A DNA stretch of 32,204 nucleotides from IMG/VR virus record IMGVR_UViG_3300025736_000106, positions 1 through 32,204 of that record. One strand, given 5' to 3'. Source of the DNA: a virus. The position numbers and the translations under genes were made by a program. The notes beneath the pieces are model-generated. The model saw only the letters and a list, made by a program, of their open reading frames with translations. It made no database searches and was not told the DNA's origin. Of this stretch, positions 9,193 to 16,906 are shown one piece after another; positions within the stretch are counted from its first letter, which is position 1, and each line of letters starts with the position of its first letter.

Positions 9193-9195
9193 GAT

Positions 9196-9621
9196 TTAAA
9201 GCCCGCCCATCTTATCCCGGGTGAAGACCCGGCCGTTTGACTCGATCTCGACCGTGTCTCTCGTGTTTGTCCGGGCCGGGGTTACGGCGCCGAGTGTGAT
9301 CTTGCCGTCGTTTACCCGTTCCAGGAACCTGATTGCCGCCTGGTGCCTCTCCTTGCGGGTCTCAGGCGCCGAGTCCCCTCGCCTGGAGTAGAGATTGTAT
9401 ATCGCGATATCAACGCTCACCTGCCGGATCTTATCCGGCACCGGTGACAGGGGCATCGTGTACCTGCCCTGGCAGTACGCATTAATCGTGGCATCGGCAT
9501 CCGCGATCGCGCGTGTTACCTTGTCCGGGTCAATCGCGCCGGAGTTAGCGTCGTCTGTGAGCCGGATAAGGAGATTTTCCTCTACCTGCTCCAGGATGTC
9601 TGCCTGTGTCGAATACGCCAT
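9196..9621 (-). CDS. Mu gp36-like head-tail connector (DUF1320)
   Basis: The sequence MAYSTQADILEQVEENLLIRLTDD...AIADADATINAYCQGRYTMPL is characteristic of the DUF1320/gp36 family, helical connector-type proteins at the neck of Mu-like virions. The usual PDKIRQVSVDIAIYNLYSRR helix and the RHQAAIRFLERVNDGKITLG segment are present. The length of 141 residues matches the family. It sits between the gp35-like and gp37-like genes as in Mu. Confidence 0.88.
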   Translation of the reverse strand: MAYSTQADILEQVEENLLIRLTDDANSGAIDPDKVTRAIADADATINAYCQGRYTMPLSPVPDKIRQVSVDIAIYNLYSRRGDSAPETRKERHQAAIRFLERVNDGKITLGAVTPARTNTRDTVEIESNGRVFTRDKMGGL

Positions 9622-9624
9622 CGC

Positions 9625-10254
9625 CTATTCTCCGTCCGTGTCAGTCACGTCGTTCCCGGCGTCCGGTGGTTCTGCCCCGTCGCCACTTTTGTCGGTTTTC
9701 TCCGTCTCCGGAGGCCCGCCTTCGCCGTCCTCATCGGTTTTTTCTGCGTCCGGAGGCTGGGTCCCCTCACCGTCCGGGTCTTTATCTTCTTCGGTTTTGG
9801 CGTCGGCCAGGATCTCGTCCCTTTCGGCGCCGCCCACCCGCCGGCCGCACAGGACGCTCAGATAATCCAGGGTTGGTTTTCCGTCCTTAGTCACCTGCCC
9901 GGCATCAATCGCCCTTTTGACAGCCGCTGCCACCGTGACCCTGTCTTCATTTGCCTTTGCCTCGCGATGTGCCTCCACCATCGCCACGAGTTCTCCCTGG
10001 CTTTCCACAGGCACAAAACCCTGGTGTTCGCTCAGTTCCGCTATCAGTTCGTCCTCCATTATATCTTCCGGCTTAAAGTTCTTTGTGTCCCTGGGTTCCT
10101 CCTCCTCGACCACCAACACTGTGAGCATCGACTCCGCCTTCAGCACTTCGATCTCAGCCGCCGAGAAAGCACCCTCCGGATATTCCCTGGGCTCTTTCGT
10201 GTGCGCAATGCCGCACCTGCGGAACCCGTTTCTTTTTGACTTTATCTTGATCAT
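9625..10254 (-). CDS. Mu gp35-like (HI1506-related) protein with acidic repeat tail
   Basis: The N-terminus (KRNGFRRCGIAHTKEPREYP...LKAESMLTVLVVEEEE) resembles the gp35/HI1506 family encoded between the major head protein and gp36 in Mu-like phages; its role is not established. Residues about 60-150 contain a segment with ALVEAHREAKANEDRV-type helices. The C-terminal ~55 residues are a disordered acidic tail made of three imperfect 15-residue units of the form DGEGxxPPDAEKTDE. At 209 residues it is longer than a typical family member because of this tail. It follows the capsid gene after a hairpin. Confidence 0.7.
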   Translation of the reverse strand: MIKIKSKRNGFRRCGIAHTKEPREYPEGAFSAAEIEVLKAESMLTVLVVEEEEPRDTKNFKPEDIMEDELIAELSEHQGFVPVESQGELVAMVEAHREAKANEDRVTVAAAVKRAIDAGQVTKDGKPTLDYLSVLCGRRVGGAERDEILADAKTEEDKDPDGEGTQPPDAEKTDEDGEGGPPETEKTDKSGDGAEPPDAGNDVTDTDGE

Positions 10255-10284
10255 GTCCCTGTCTCCCGTAATGAGTTAGTTTAA

Positions 10285-10320
10285 AAGTGCCGCCCGGCCG
10301 CCCGGCAAGGGGCGGCACTT
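10285..10320 (-). terminator. Hairpin after the major head gene
   Basis: An 11-bp perfect GC-rich stem (AAGTGCCGCCC / GGGCGGCACTT) with a 14-nt loop lies between the major head gene and the gp35-like gene. On the minus strand it is followed only by TTAAAC, so termination would be partial at best. It may instead stabilise the 3' end of the abundant capsid mRNA, or reduce expression of the tail genes relative to the capsid. Confidence 0.5.
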
Positions 10321-10348
10321 GCCGTCAAAAAGATACCTGGCTCAGCTA

Positions 10349-11254
10349 TCAGCCCCCACCGGTTGAGCCGTAACTCATCTGCCACAGGCCGTATCCGCCC
10401 GCAGCCCTTGCCTCGGCCCCGAACCTGAACTTCTTGCGCATGAACACGCTTTCGCTGTCAGGTGTTGTCTGCTGCACGAACACCGGGGCCTTTCTCTCCT
10501 GATAAACGAAAGGCTTTAGCGGCCGGCTAGTCACGTGCAGGAACCACGCGGTTGTGCTTGTAAGCCTGGGATTAACAAGCAGGGTGGCAGTACCCTTGTA
10601 GGGGTTGGGGGACTGGTCGGTGAGCTTGGCGTTTTCCACGAGCAGCCGGCCTGTCGCCTCAAGTGCGGGCGGCACTTCGAGCAGGTCCGGGATAAGCCCC
10701 AGGGGCCTTCCCTCATCATCGGTAAACGACATGACGGCCGTCCTGGCGGCTCCGTAGCTCGCAGTGGCCAGGACTGTTGAAGCAGCCGAAAGCACTGTGG
10801 TTCCCTTGTTGCTCACGCTTTCGTCCGCCACCGAATGATCCGTGTCGTAGAAGTACTGGCCGTCGAAGCATTCGTTTATGAACGCGTTGTTTTTGAGATC
10901 CGCGTCAATTTCATCCGGCAGCTGCTTTGAGCTGAACCCGGCCTCCTGGGCCTGTGGAGCGTAAATTCCGATATTGTCGTCTTCGATATCGTTTCTATCC
11001 ACTTCGACCGTTGCCTCAAAATCATCGTTCACGATCGTGTATTTAAACGCCTCCAGGGTTTTTAATGCCTTGTCTCCCAACCACTTGCGCATCTTGGGAA
11101 AGCGGCTCAACCAGACGTAATTATTCTGGCCCGATCCGCTCGGCACCTTCATGGTTGTCTTCTCCCACAGGGAGGGAGCAACCTCAAACGCCTTGTTGAA
11201 TGTGGTCTTCAAATTAATGAAAACCGCCGTAAGATTTGCTTGATTAACCAGCAT
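10349..11254 (-). CDS. T: Major head subunit (Mu gpT-like)
   Basis: The start MLVNQANLTAVFINLKTTFNKAF and the segment PKMRKWLGDKALKTLEAFKYTI are typical of the gpT family, the capsid shell protein of Mu-like phages. Also seen are DFEATVEVDRNDIEDDNIGIYAP in the N-terminal arm region and NPRLTSTTAWFLHVTSRPLKPFVYQER in the C-terminal half. At 301 residues it matches Mu gpT (about 305). An AAGGAGG sits upstream of the ATG, which suits high expression. It lies downstream of protease and cement genes, as expected in a head operon. Confidence 0.95.
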   Translation of the reverse strand: MLVNQANLTAVFINLKTTFNKAFEVAPSLWEKTTMKVPSGSGQNNYVWLSRFPKMRKWLGDKALKTLEAFKYTIVNDDFEATVEVDRNDIEDDNIGIYAPQAQEAGFSSKQLPDEIDADLKNNAFINECFDGQYFYDTDHSVADESVSNKGTTVLSAASTVLATASYGAARTAVMSFTDDEGRPLGLIPDLLEVPPALEATGRLLVENAKLTDQSPNPYKGTATLLVNPRLTSTTAWFLHVTSRPLKPFVYQERKAPVFVQQTTPDSESVFMRKKFRFGAEARAAGGYGLWQMSYGSTGGG

Positions 11255-11320
11255 GACAATTCCTCCTTATTAGTGTTTCCGTAGCAGTTAAATTCGCATC
11301 TCTTCGCGCCTGGCAGCCTC

Positions 11321-12400
11321 TTACGAGGTGCGCAGTTTGCGCGTGTATTCGAGCCATGTTCCAAGCACGATCACATCGTCCGTCCCCAGGGTCCCGTCTT
11401 TCGGCTGCATGGTTAACGCCAGCACGCACGGAGATCCGGCCACGTTTGCCGCAGCCAGCGTGAGAGTTTCTTCCTGGCAGGTCTTTGCGTTTGCAGTCCC
11501 TGTCATTGCGGAAGAGTCGCCTCCGAAATCCGCGTCCGCGTCATACTCGGCCGCGTCCACGTTGTTAAACGCCTCGATGGTCCACACCACCGCGTCCGCC
11601 TCAGTGGCCCCGGTCTTGGCTCCCATCACATGCATAACCACATCCTTCGTGTCATCCAGGTCAGGCGGGATCACCACGCTCGTCGAGATCGGGTCGGGGT
11701 TCGCGTGGTTGTTCCACCTGATTCCAAAACCCTCATCTCCTGCGCTCCATCCAGGAGTGGTTGATGCCCCGTCCCCGAAGTCAGCCAGGGCCGTTCCGTC
11801 CGCCTCGGTCCACGCGCCCAGCGGAAGCTGGATGATCGCCTGCGCGCTTTTAAGGTCCTGATAGATTTCCTGCATCCCGCCTTCCACGTCTGTCTGATCC
11901 GTGTGAGTGCCTGCGTCCCCCATGCTGATCGCGCTTGCCGCATGAGCCTCCGAGTCGTCCGCGATATGGGTGGCCACATCCGCCTGGCGGATGGCGGGCT
12001 CAATATCTATCCACGCGTGTGTCGTGTCGATAAAGCCCGCGATCACCCCGCATAAAATGTTGTGCGTAACGTTTGCGACCAGGTCGACACTCTGGTCGTC
12101 CACCAGAAATACGTTATCTCCCACGTTCGTCTGGGTGATGGCCGTGTCAAGCAGTGCCTTTACAAGGCCCCTCCTTCTAAGCACGACCTGTTTGTCCCCG
12201 TCCGCCCCACCTGAGTTATCCACCTGGCCGGTGGCGATGCCTTCAAAAATAAGACCTGCGGTATCAGCCCCCGGCTCGGCGTATCCGTTTGCGTTCACGC
12301 ACGCGAAACTGCCGCCGTAAATGGTTTTTGCCTCTTCCACCGGAAACGGAAGTTCCACGCCCTCGGTGTATTGCAGCTCTTTATCAGCTGTTAGTGCCAT
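11321..12400 (-). CDS. Capsid cement-like protein fused to a second beta-rich domain
   Basis: Residues 1-139 resemble capsid cement proteins (DUF2190 type): a small beta fold with GLIFEGIATGQVDN and VGDNVFLVDDQSVDLV segments, encoded between protease and capsid genes. Residues 140-192 form a helical linker with HIADDSEAHAASAISM. Residues 193-359 are a second beta-rich domain ending DDVIVLGTWLEYTRKLRTS, which looks like a decoration or jelly-roll module. Family members are usually 110-150 residues, so this is more than twice the normal length. It probably binds the capsid surface and displays the extra domain. The start has GGGAGG 8 nt upstream. Confidence 0.7.
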   Translation of the reverse strand: MALTADKELQYTEGVELPFPVEEAKTIYGGSFACVNANGYAEPGADTAGLIFEGIATGQVDNSGGADGDKQVVLRRRGLVKALLDTAITQTNVGDNVFLVDDQSVDLVANVTHNILCGVIAGFIDTTHAWIDIEPAIRQADVATHIADDSEAHAASAISMGDAGTHTDQTDVEGGMQEIYQDLKSAQAIIQLPLGAWTEADGTALADFGDGASTTPGWSAGDEGFGIRWNNHANPDPISTSVVIPPDLDDTKDVVMHVMGAKTGATEADAVVWTIEAFNNVDAAEYDADADFGGDSSAMTGTANAKTCQEETLTLAAANVAGSPCVLALTMQPKDGTLGTDDVIVLGTWLEYTRKLRTS

Positions 12401-12457
12401 AATTTCATCCTCCCTGTTTTTTTTGTGTTGTTGGTGATTTACCGCCCTTAAAGGAAG

Positions 12458-13465
12458 CTATGCCGAGTATTTCTTGATGTCCGCTTCCGTGTTTCCCATC
12501 AGCTTTGCGACCGTAAGAGTCACCTCTTCTATCGCCTCTCCCTTTTTGGGCGCACCCTTCGGAAGACCGTTCACCGGCATCACGCTTCCTTCCGGCCGGG
12601 AGAGCACGACCTGTTCGAACATGGCTGGGTTTTTAGCCGCCAGATCCAGGCCCCACTTTTTCACCTCATCAGGCGAGGTCTTGCCCTCCTTAAGGGCCAG
12701 CTCCACCAGGTCATCCCGCTTTATGTCGTTTATCTGTATGGTCAGTTGCGCGACCTGCTTACTCAGCTCAATCGCCGATCCGGCAGGGGCGCTTAGCTCG
12801 TCGATCTTGGCGATAACGGCCTCCGCGTCCACCCCTTCCTTGAGCTTAAGTGCCTCAAGGACTTCCTTGCAGGCCGAGACCTCGGTTTTTGTTTCAAGCT
12901 CCTTGTCCTTGGCGACGAGAGACTCCACCATCTCGACTGCCTTGTCCTCGCCTGCGTCATCCGCCAGGCCTAATGCCTTTAGAATTTTCTTTAACATCTC
13001 TTCTCCCTCCTTTTGGGTTGATTGTTCGTTGAGCTTTGAAATAATCGGTTTAAGGTTGTTGATTTTCGGGTCATTGGTGAGCGCCACATTCTTCAGCCCG
13101 GCGACCCTGCGAGATCCTTTTTCAAGCCACATGACAGGCGAAAAATACCTGTATTCACGGTTGTTGATATATTTCCTGGCCTGCGCGGTCCATTCGACAG
13201 CGACCCAAAGTCCCTCTTTGCCCTTGTCCACGAGTTTTTTGATCCACCCGGCAGCCGGGGCCTGCACATCCATGAGCGTCTGATGTTCGTAATCGATCAC
13301 CATGTCGTTTCCGCGCCGCTCAAAATCAGCCAGAATCGCCCGCGCCGTGTCTTCATCCACATACGCGTCGGGCTCGCCCTCTAGCTCCACCCTGCCGAAG
13401 GGAAGAACCTGAAACTCGGTGGGCGCGTCTTTATCAATCTCCTTTAAAAGGTGCACTACCTGCAT
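12458..13465 (-). CDS. I: Prohead protease with scaffold region (Mu gpI-like)
   Basis: The first ~150 residues match the Mu I-protein protease family: FGRVELEGEPDAYVDEDTAR, then NDMVIDYEHQTL, AAGWIKKL and YFSPVMWL. The rest is charged and helical and serves as the scaffold; in Mu an internal start gives the separate scaffold gpZ. A candidate internal start is the ATG of MLKKILKALGLADD, which follows a good GGAGG (KEGEEMLKK). The upstream GTG at 13483 would add six residues, but the ATG at 13465 has AGGGGG at ideal spacing and is preferred. The gene lies between gpG-like and cement genes. Confidence 0.9.
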   Translation of the reverse strand: MQVVHLLKEIDKDAPTEFQVLPFGRVELEGEPDAYVDEDTARAILADFERRGNDMVIDYEHQTLMDVQAPAAGWIKKLVDKGKEGLWVAVEWTAQARKYINNREYRYFSPVMWLEKGSRRVAGLKNVALTNDPKINNLKPIISKLNEQSTQKEGEEMLKKILKALGLADDAGEDKAVEMVESLVAKDKELETKTEVSACKEVLEALKLKEGVDAEAVIAKIDELSAPAGSAIELSKQVAQLTIQINDIKRDDLVELALKEGKTSPDEVKKWGLDLAAKNPAMFEQVVLSRPEGSVMPVNGLPKGAPKKGEAIEEVTLTVAKLMGNTEADIKKYSA

Positions 13466-13479
13466 GTCTTTCCCCCTTT

Positions 13480-13935
13480 TCACGCCGGTCCGAATATGTA
13501 CCCGGCAAGCGCTTCTTTTATCTCGTCCCAGTCCTCATCCTGCACCATGAGAAAGGGTCTGGCCGGGATGGTAACCTTGTGCCCCCGCCCTGCCTTTCCG
13601 CCGAACTGATGGATCGCGCCGTATACCTTGTTGGTCCCCACAACGGCCCGGTCCTTGTAGGCCTTGCTGTTGATCGAGCCCAGCAGCCCGCCCGCGAACC
13701 CCCGGCGCCGCAGAATGCCGGCACCTCTTTTTTCCCCTTTCAAAGTGGCCGGAGCAAGGGGCTGCCAGGCATCAGGGCGGCCTCCCTTCTCGAAGTTTCT
13801 GACGACCGACGTACGAACCGTTTCCCCGATAATCTTCATGACGGGCGTCAGATCCTCAACGCGCTCCCTGAGCCGTGAAAGCAGCTCTTCAACCTCTCTG
13901 TCGTCGATATCTACCTTTATGCTCACTCCCGCCAC
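13480..13935 (-). CDS. G: Virion morphogenesis protein (Mu gpG-like)
   Basis: The 151-residue protein carries the hallmark pattern of the gpG / phage virion morphogenesis family: LRERVEDLTPVMKIIGETVRTSVVRNFEKGGRPDAWQPLA, followed by YGAIHQFGGKAGRGHKVTIPARPFL. It acts in head-tail joining or tail completion in related phages. The start is a GTG with GGAGAGG upstream. The stop lies just ahead of the protease gene. It is preceded by a 108-bp non-coding gap containing an inverted repeat. Confidence 0.9.
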   Translation of the reverse strand: MAGVSIKVDIDDREVEELLSRLRERVEDLTPVMKIIGETVRTSVVRNFEKGGRPDAWQPLAPATLKGEKRGAGILRRRGFAGGLLGSINSKAYKDRAVVGTNKVYGAIHQFGGKAGRGHKVTIPARPFLMVQDEDWDEIKEALAGYIFGPA

Positions 13936-13976
13936 TTGACAGCCTCTCCTGTTTTGTCTATAATTTTTCTTCCGAT

Positions 13977-14012
13977 GGAACCGGTACGGGCCGCGGTCCT
14001 TATGCCGGTTCC
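13977..14012. repeat. Inverted repeat between gpF-like and gpG-like genes
   Basis: GGAACCGG and CCGGTTCC form an 8-bp perfect dyad with a 20-nt spacer in a 108-bp gap in an otherwise dense operon. No U-tract follows on the minus strand, so it is not a standard terminator. On the minus strand the AT-rich AAAAATTATAGAC lies just downstream, and in Mu a late promoter precedes gene I in this part of the map. A regulatory role is possible but unproven. Confidence 0.45.
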
Positions 14013-14043
14013 GGGCGGCCAGGCAACCGCGGCGCCTGAGACC

Positions 14044-15294
14044 CTATCTTGCCCATATCAGCTTCCCCTGCCTCTGATTGTTGACATATTTCAAATCACT
14101 TGTAGGTATCATGGTCCATGCCTCCATGCGGCCCGCGTTTGCTTGAGCCACCATCAGGACCGCCCGGTCGCGGTCAAGTTCGACGGCCTTGATTATCCTC
14201 TGCCGCAGCTCATATTTGCCCGTGCCTTTGTGCCTTTCAAAACTCATCCACACCTCAAAAGGGTCTTCAAGCGCCTCCGGGATAAAGGGTATAAAAGGTG
14301 TGCGGCCCTCCGGCAGATGCTCGGCGATCGCGTTTGCGTTCGCGACGATGTCATAGCGAAAAGACCCTTTTTTGAACGAAAATATCTTCTCATCCCCGCC
14401 CAGGGTCTTTTTGAGCGCGGCCGCAGTCCGGGCCGTCCCGGAAAAAGCCTTGCCTACCTTTGCAACCGGTCTATCAACCGTGATCAGCTCCGGCCTGCCC
14501 GCCGTGTCCCATGCCCCAGGCGTGAGCCTTTCATAGGCCTTGGCCCCCTGGGCGCGCCAGGCGTTCATGGCGTCTTGCGAGATCCGCTCGCCCCACGCGG
14601 CCTTACCCGGGTTGTAGTCCCATCCCGGATCTATGCCCTTTGGAACCCTGAGGATCTCTCCCGTTTTTTTGTCCGTCCACTCGTAGTATTCCTTCTTAGG
14701 GGCCTTCGTCCTTACAGGGTAGGGGCCGCTTGCCTCTTCTTTTTTGAGACGCTCGACCTCGCGTGCCGAATGGCTCACGACCCCGCATTTGCAGCCCCAG
14801 CCGTTGGGGGGCGTGTGATCATTCCAGAACGGGTCGTCCGCCGGCAGTACCAGATTGTACCACTGAATGTGCTCCACCCTGGGCTCGGCTGAGCCTGATG
14901 CCACATAGCGCCAAAGGGGCCGCATTGCCAGGACCGCCGGGTCCGTCATCTGCTTGTAGTGCCCCGCGGAATAAGCCGTGCTCAGGTTCGTGTTGAATAT
15001 GGTCGCGGCCCGCCACGCCTTGCCTCCTTTATATTTCCAGCCGTGCCGGGTGACGATGTCCCCGAACTCCTTTTTGAAATCGGCAAGGGTCGAGCCCGTG
15101 TCAAGCCCCTTTTGAACCGCGCCGTGAAGGTCGGCTAAAAGCTCGTTTTTCATGGCCCCAGCCGACACAAAGCCGCGTGAGTGCATGCCCTGCCACAGGT
15201 CTTTCCATGTCCGGGTGGGCAGATCCACCTTTTGCCTGAAAAAATCGATCGCCTCGTCAAAGGGCAGATTCATATATTCAGCGCTCTTCGGCAT
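14044..15294 (-). CDS. F: Head morphogenesis protein (Mu gpF/SPP1 gp7 family) with nuclease-like C-terminus
   Basis: Residues 1-200 match the MuF/SPP1 gp7 family of minor head proteins that bind the portal: NTNLSTAYSAGHYKQM, LWRYVASGSAEPRVEHIQW and the cysteine motif NGWGCKC (164-170). Residues about 266-416 resemble the phage-Barnase-EndoU-ColicinE5/D-RelE-like (PBECR) toxin fold often attached to MuF proteins, with PEALEDPFEVWMSFERHKGT and a YVNNQRQGKLIWAR ending. MuF proteins with such tails are known as possible ejected or interbacterial effectors. The ATG at 15294 is chosen over 15318 because GGGAGG lies just upstream. It overlaps the portal gene by 17 bp. Confidence 0.88.
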   Translation of the reverse strand: MPKSAEYMNLPFDEAIDFFRQKVDLPTRTWKDLWQGMHSRGFVSAGAMKNELLADLHGAVQKGLDTGSTLADFKKEFGDIVTRHGWKYKGGKAWRAATIFNTNLSTAYSAGHYKQMTDPAVLAMRPLWRYVASGSAEPRVEHIQWYNLVLPADDPFWNDHTPPNGWGCKCGVVSHSAREVERLKKEEASGPYPVRTKAPKKEYYEWTDKKTGEILRVPKGIDPGWDYNPGKAAWGERISQDAMNAWRAQGAKAYERLTPGAWDTAGRPELITVDRPVAKVGKAFSGTARTAAALKKTLGGDEKIFSFKKGSFRYDIVANANAIAEHLPEGRTPFIPFIPEALEDPFEVWMSFERHKGTGKYELRQRIIKAVELDRDRAVLMVAQANAGRMEAWTMIPTSDLKYVNNQRQGKLIWAR

Positions 15295-16906
15295 CGAACC
15301 TCCCGGATAATTCGGCAAGAGTTAAGCCCCTGGCCATCAGCTCACCGAGGGCCGCTTCATCCATCTCCGTGTAAAGATCAAGAAGCCGGTCCCTGAATTC
15401 CTCAAGCGTTGCCGCATCGTTAAGCGCTTTCTCGATCACGCCTGTGAGCCCATCAAAATCAGCCGCATCAAGCACCTTCGCGCCCAGGGCGTTCAGCGTA
15501 TCGGCGGGGGAGTCAGGGTCTTCCGGAGCTTTCAGCCGGGCGTTGAATTCTGCCCCTGTAGCGACTTTTCCGGCAACAGGCATGTAAGGCCCCGCATCGG
15601 GGCCTAATAGCCCGGCTACGTTTAAATCAGAGTCTTTCATGGCTATTCCCGGCGACTGAGGCTGAAGGATTGTCTGCCCTTTTTCAGGCAACGGGATCCC
15701 AAACCGTTCGCTCACATGCTCGGCCGCGATAGGCTGGCCGAGCGCGGCCACGTTCTTGTAAGTCTCGCTCAGGCTTTGAAGGTCCTCCCTCTCGTTCCAG
15801 ATCGCCTTGTAGCCTGGGCAGGGCGTGTCCCAACCGAAATTAAAACCTACCATCGGTCGTATGATCTGGTATCTGACGGAGGCGCCGACCGCCCTGGTGT
15901 CCGCCTTGGCCAGGTCAAGCCTCACCTCGTTATGCGTCTTGCTCGCAGCGTAAGAGCCTGAGTCCCCCACCTCGGCTGAGAGTGTCTGGCCCAGCAGGGC
16001 CTTGCTTATTTCCTTGGCGCAAAACCCGGCCAGCGCCAGATACGGGTTATCGCTTTTTCCACTGCCTTTTATCGCCTCTATGAATTCTATCTCAGTGCCT
16101 TTGGAGATAATTCCCGCCGCGTCCGAGCCCAGGTTCTGTATGGCCGTGATCAACGCGTCCTTATCCTCCTGGCTCGCCCCTGAGTCGTATTTCCCCAGCC
16201 TGAGCGGCATGCCGAACACCTCGATAAAACCCATCCAGTCCTTGAGCGAGTAGTTGCGAAACAGGTACATCCAGGTGCACACCCTGTATATGCCGGATCT
16301 TGCCGCGTGCCCCGCCTTTCCGCCGTACCGGTGAAAAAGGATCTTCCACGCCGGGATCTCGGTACCCATCGAGTCATCGTCCGAGATCAGGCGCGGGTAT
16401 TTGCGCAGATAACCAGCCTGGTCGGTAAAGAGAAAACGTTTTTGCTCGATAAAATCCAGATCGTTCGGCATGGCCTGCCCGGTCGATACGTCCCACTGGA
16501 TCTCAAGGGCTGAAAACCCCTTTCCCACGCTGTCCTGGAGGGCTACCAGGGTATCGTCCCAGTCCGTCATATTATCGAAATATTCCTGAACAAACTTTGC
16601 GACCTTGACATCCCTGCCGTCCTCCGTGGCCGGGGAAACCTTAAACTCGATGTCCAGGATGGCATTGCGCCTTTTTGCCGCCTCCCCCAGCAGGTGGGCG
16701 TCTTTTTCCTCCATCTGGTCGAAAAGCTCGGCCTGGCGCCGGACATCCCCGGCATCCGCTTCTCTCAGCAGGGCGGTGAGCCGCTGCGGGGTAAGCCCGG
16801 CACAGACATATTCACGCCACGAGTCGAGCACCGGCGCCGCTGCCAGGGGTCTTTTTTCGGGCGCCTTGGTAATCTTTATCTCTCTTCCGAACTGGTCGAG
16901 TATCAT
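15278..16906 (-). CDS. Portal protein (Mu gp29-like, DUF935)
   Basis: The start MILDQFGREIKITK and the segment LLGEAAKRRNAILDIEFKVSPA are typical of the DUF935 portal family of Mu-like phages. Later blocks such as GKGFSALEIQWDV, GFIEVFGMPLRLGKYD and GKSDNPYLALAGFCAKEISKALLGQTLSAE also match. The portal forms the dodecameric ring at one head vertex through which DNA is packed. Length 542 fits (Mu gp29 is about 510). Its ATG overlaps the terminase stop as TGATG, and the gpF-like gene begins inside its 3' end. Confidence 0.94.
   Translation of the reverse strand: MILDQFGREIKITKAPEKRPLAAAPVLDSWREYVCAGLTPQRLTALLREADAGDVRRQAELFDQMEEKDAHLLGEAAKRRNAILDIEFKVSPATEDGRDVKVAKFVQEYFDNMTDWDDTLVALQDSVGKGFSALEIQWDVSTGQAMPNDLDFIEQKRFLFTDQAGYLRKYPRLISDDDSMGTEIPAWKILFHRYGGKAGHAARSGIYRVCTWMYLFRNYSLKDWMGFIEVFGMPLRLGKYDSGASQEDKDALITAIQNLGSDAAGIISKGTEIEFIEAIKGSGKSDNPYLALAGFCAKEISKALLGQTLSAEVGDSGSYAASKTHNEVRLDLAKADTRAVGASVRYQIIRPMVGFNFGWDTPCPGYKAIWNEREDLQSLSETYKNVAALGQPIAAEHVSERFGIPLPEKGQTILQPQSPGIAMKDSDLNVAGLLGPDAGPYMPVAGKVATGAEFNARLKAPEDPDSPADTLNALGAKVLDAADFDGLTGVIEKALNDAATLEEFRDRLLDLYTEMDEAALGELMARGLTLAELSGRFDAEER

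Noticed and set aside
12474-13283. 269-codon plus-strand open frame
   Set aside because: It is antisense to the protease gene; its Ser-rich translation is the mirror of the Glu/Lys codons in the scaffold part.
13977-14012. Terminator after the gpF-like gene
   Set aside because: The stem has no U-tract and a long spacer, and the next gene belongs to the same head operon.
13936-14892. 318-codon plus-strand open frame
   Set aside because: It lies antisense to the gpF-like gene, which has clear family motifs. It has no ribosome-binding site and its sequence is Pro/Arg-rich as expected from a shadow frame.
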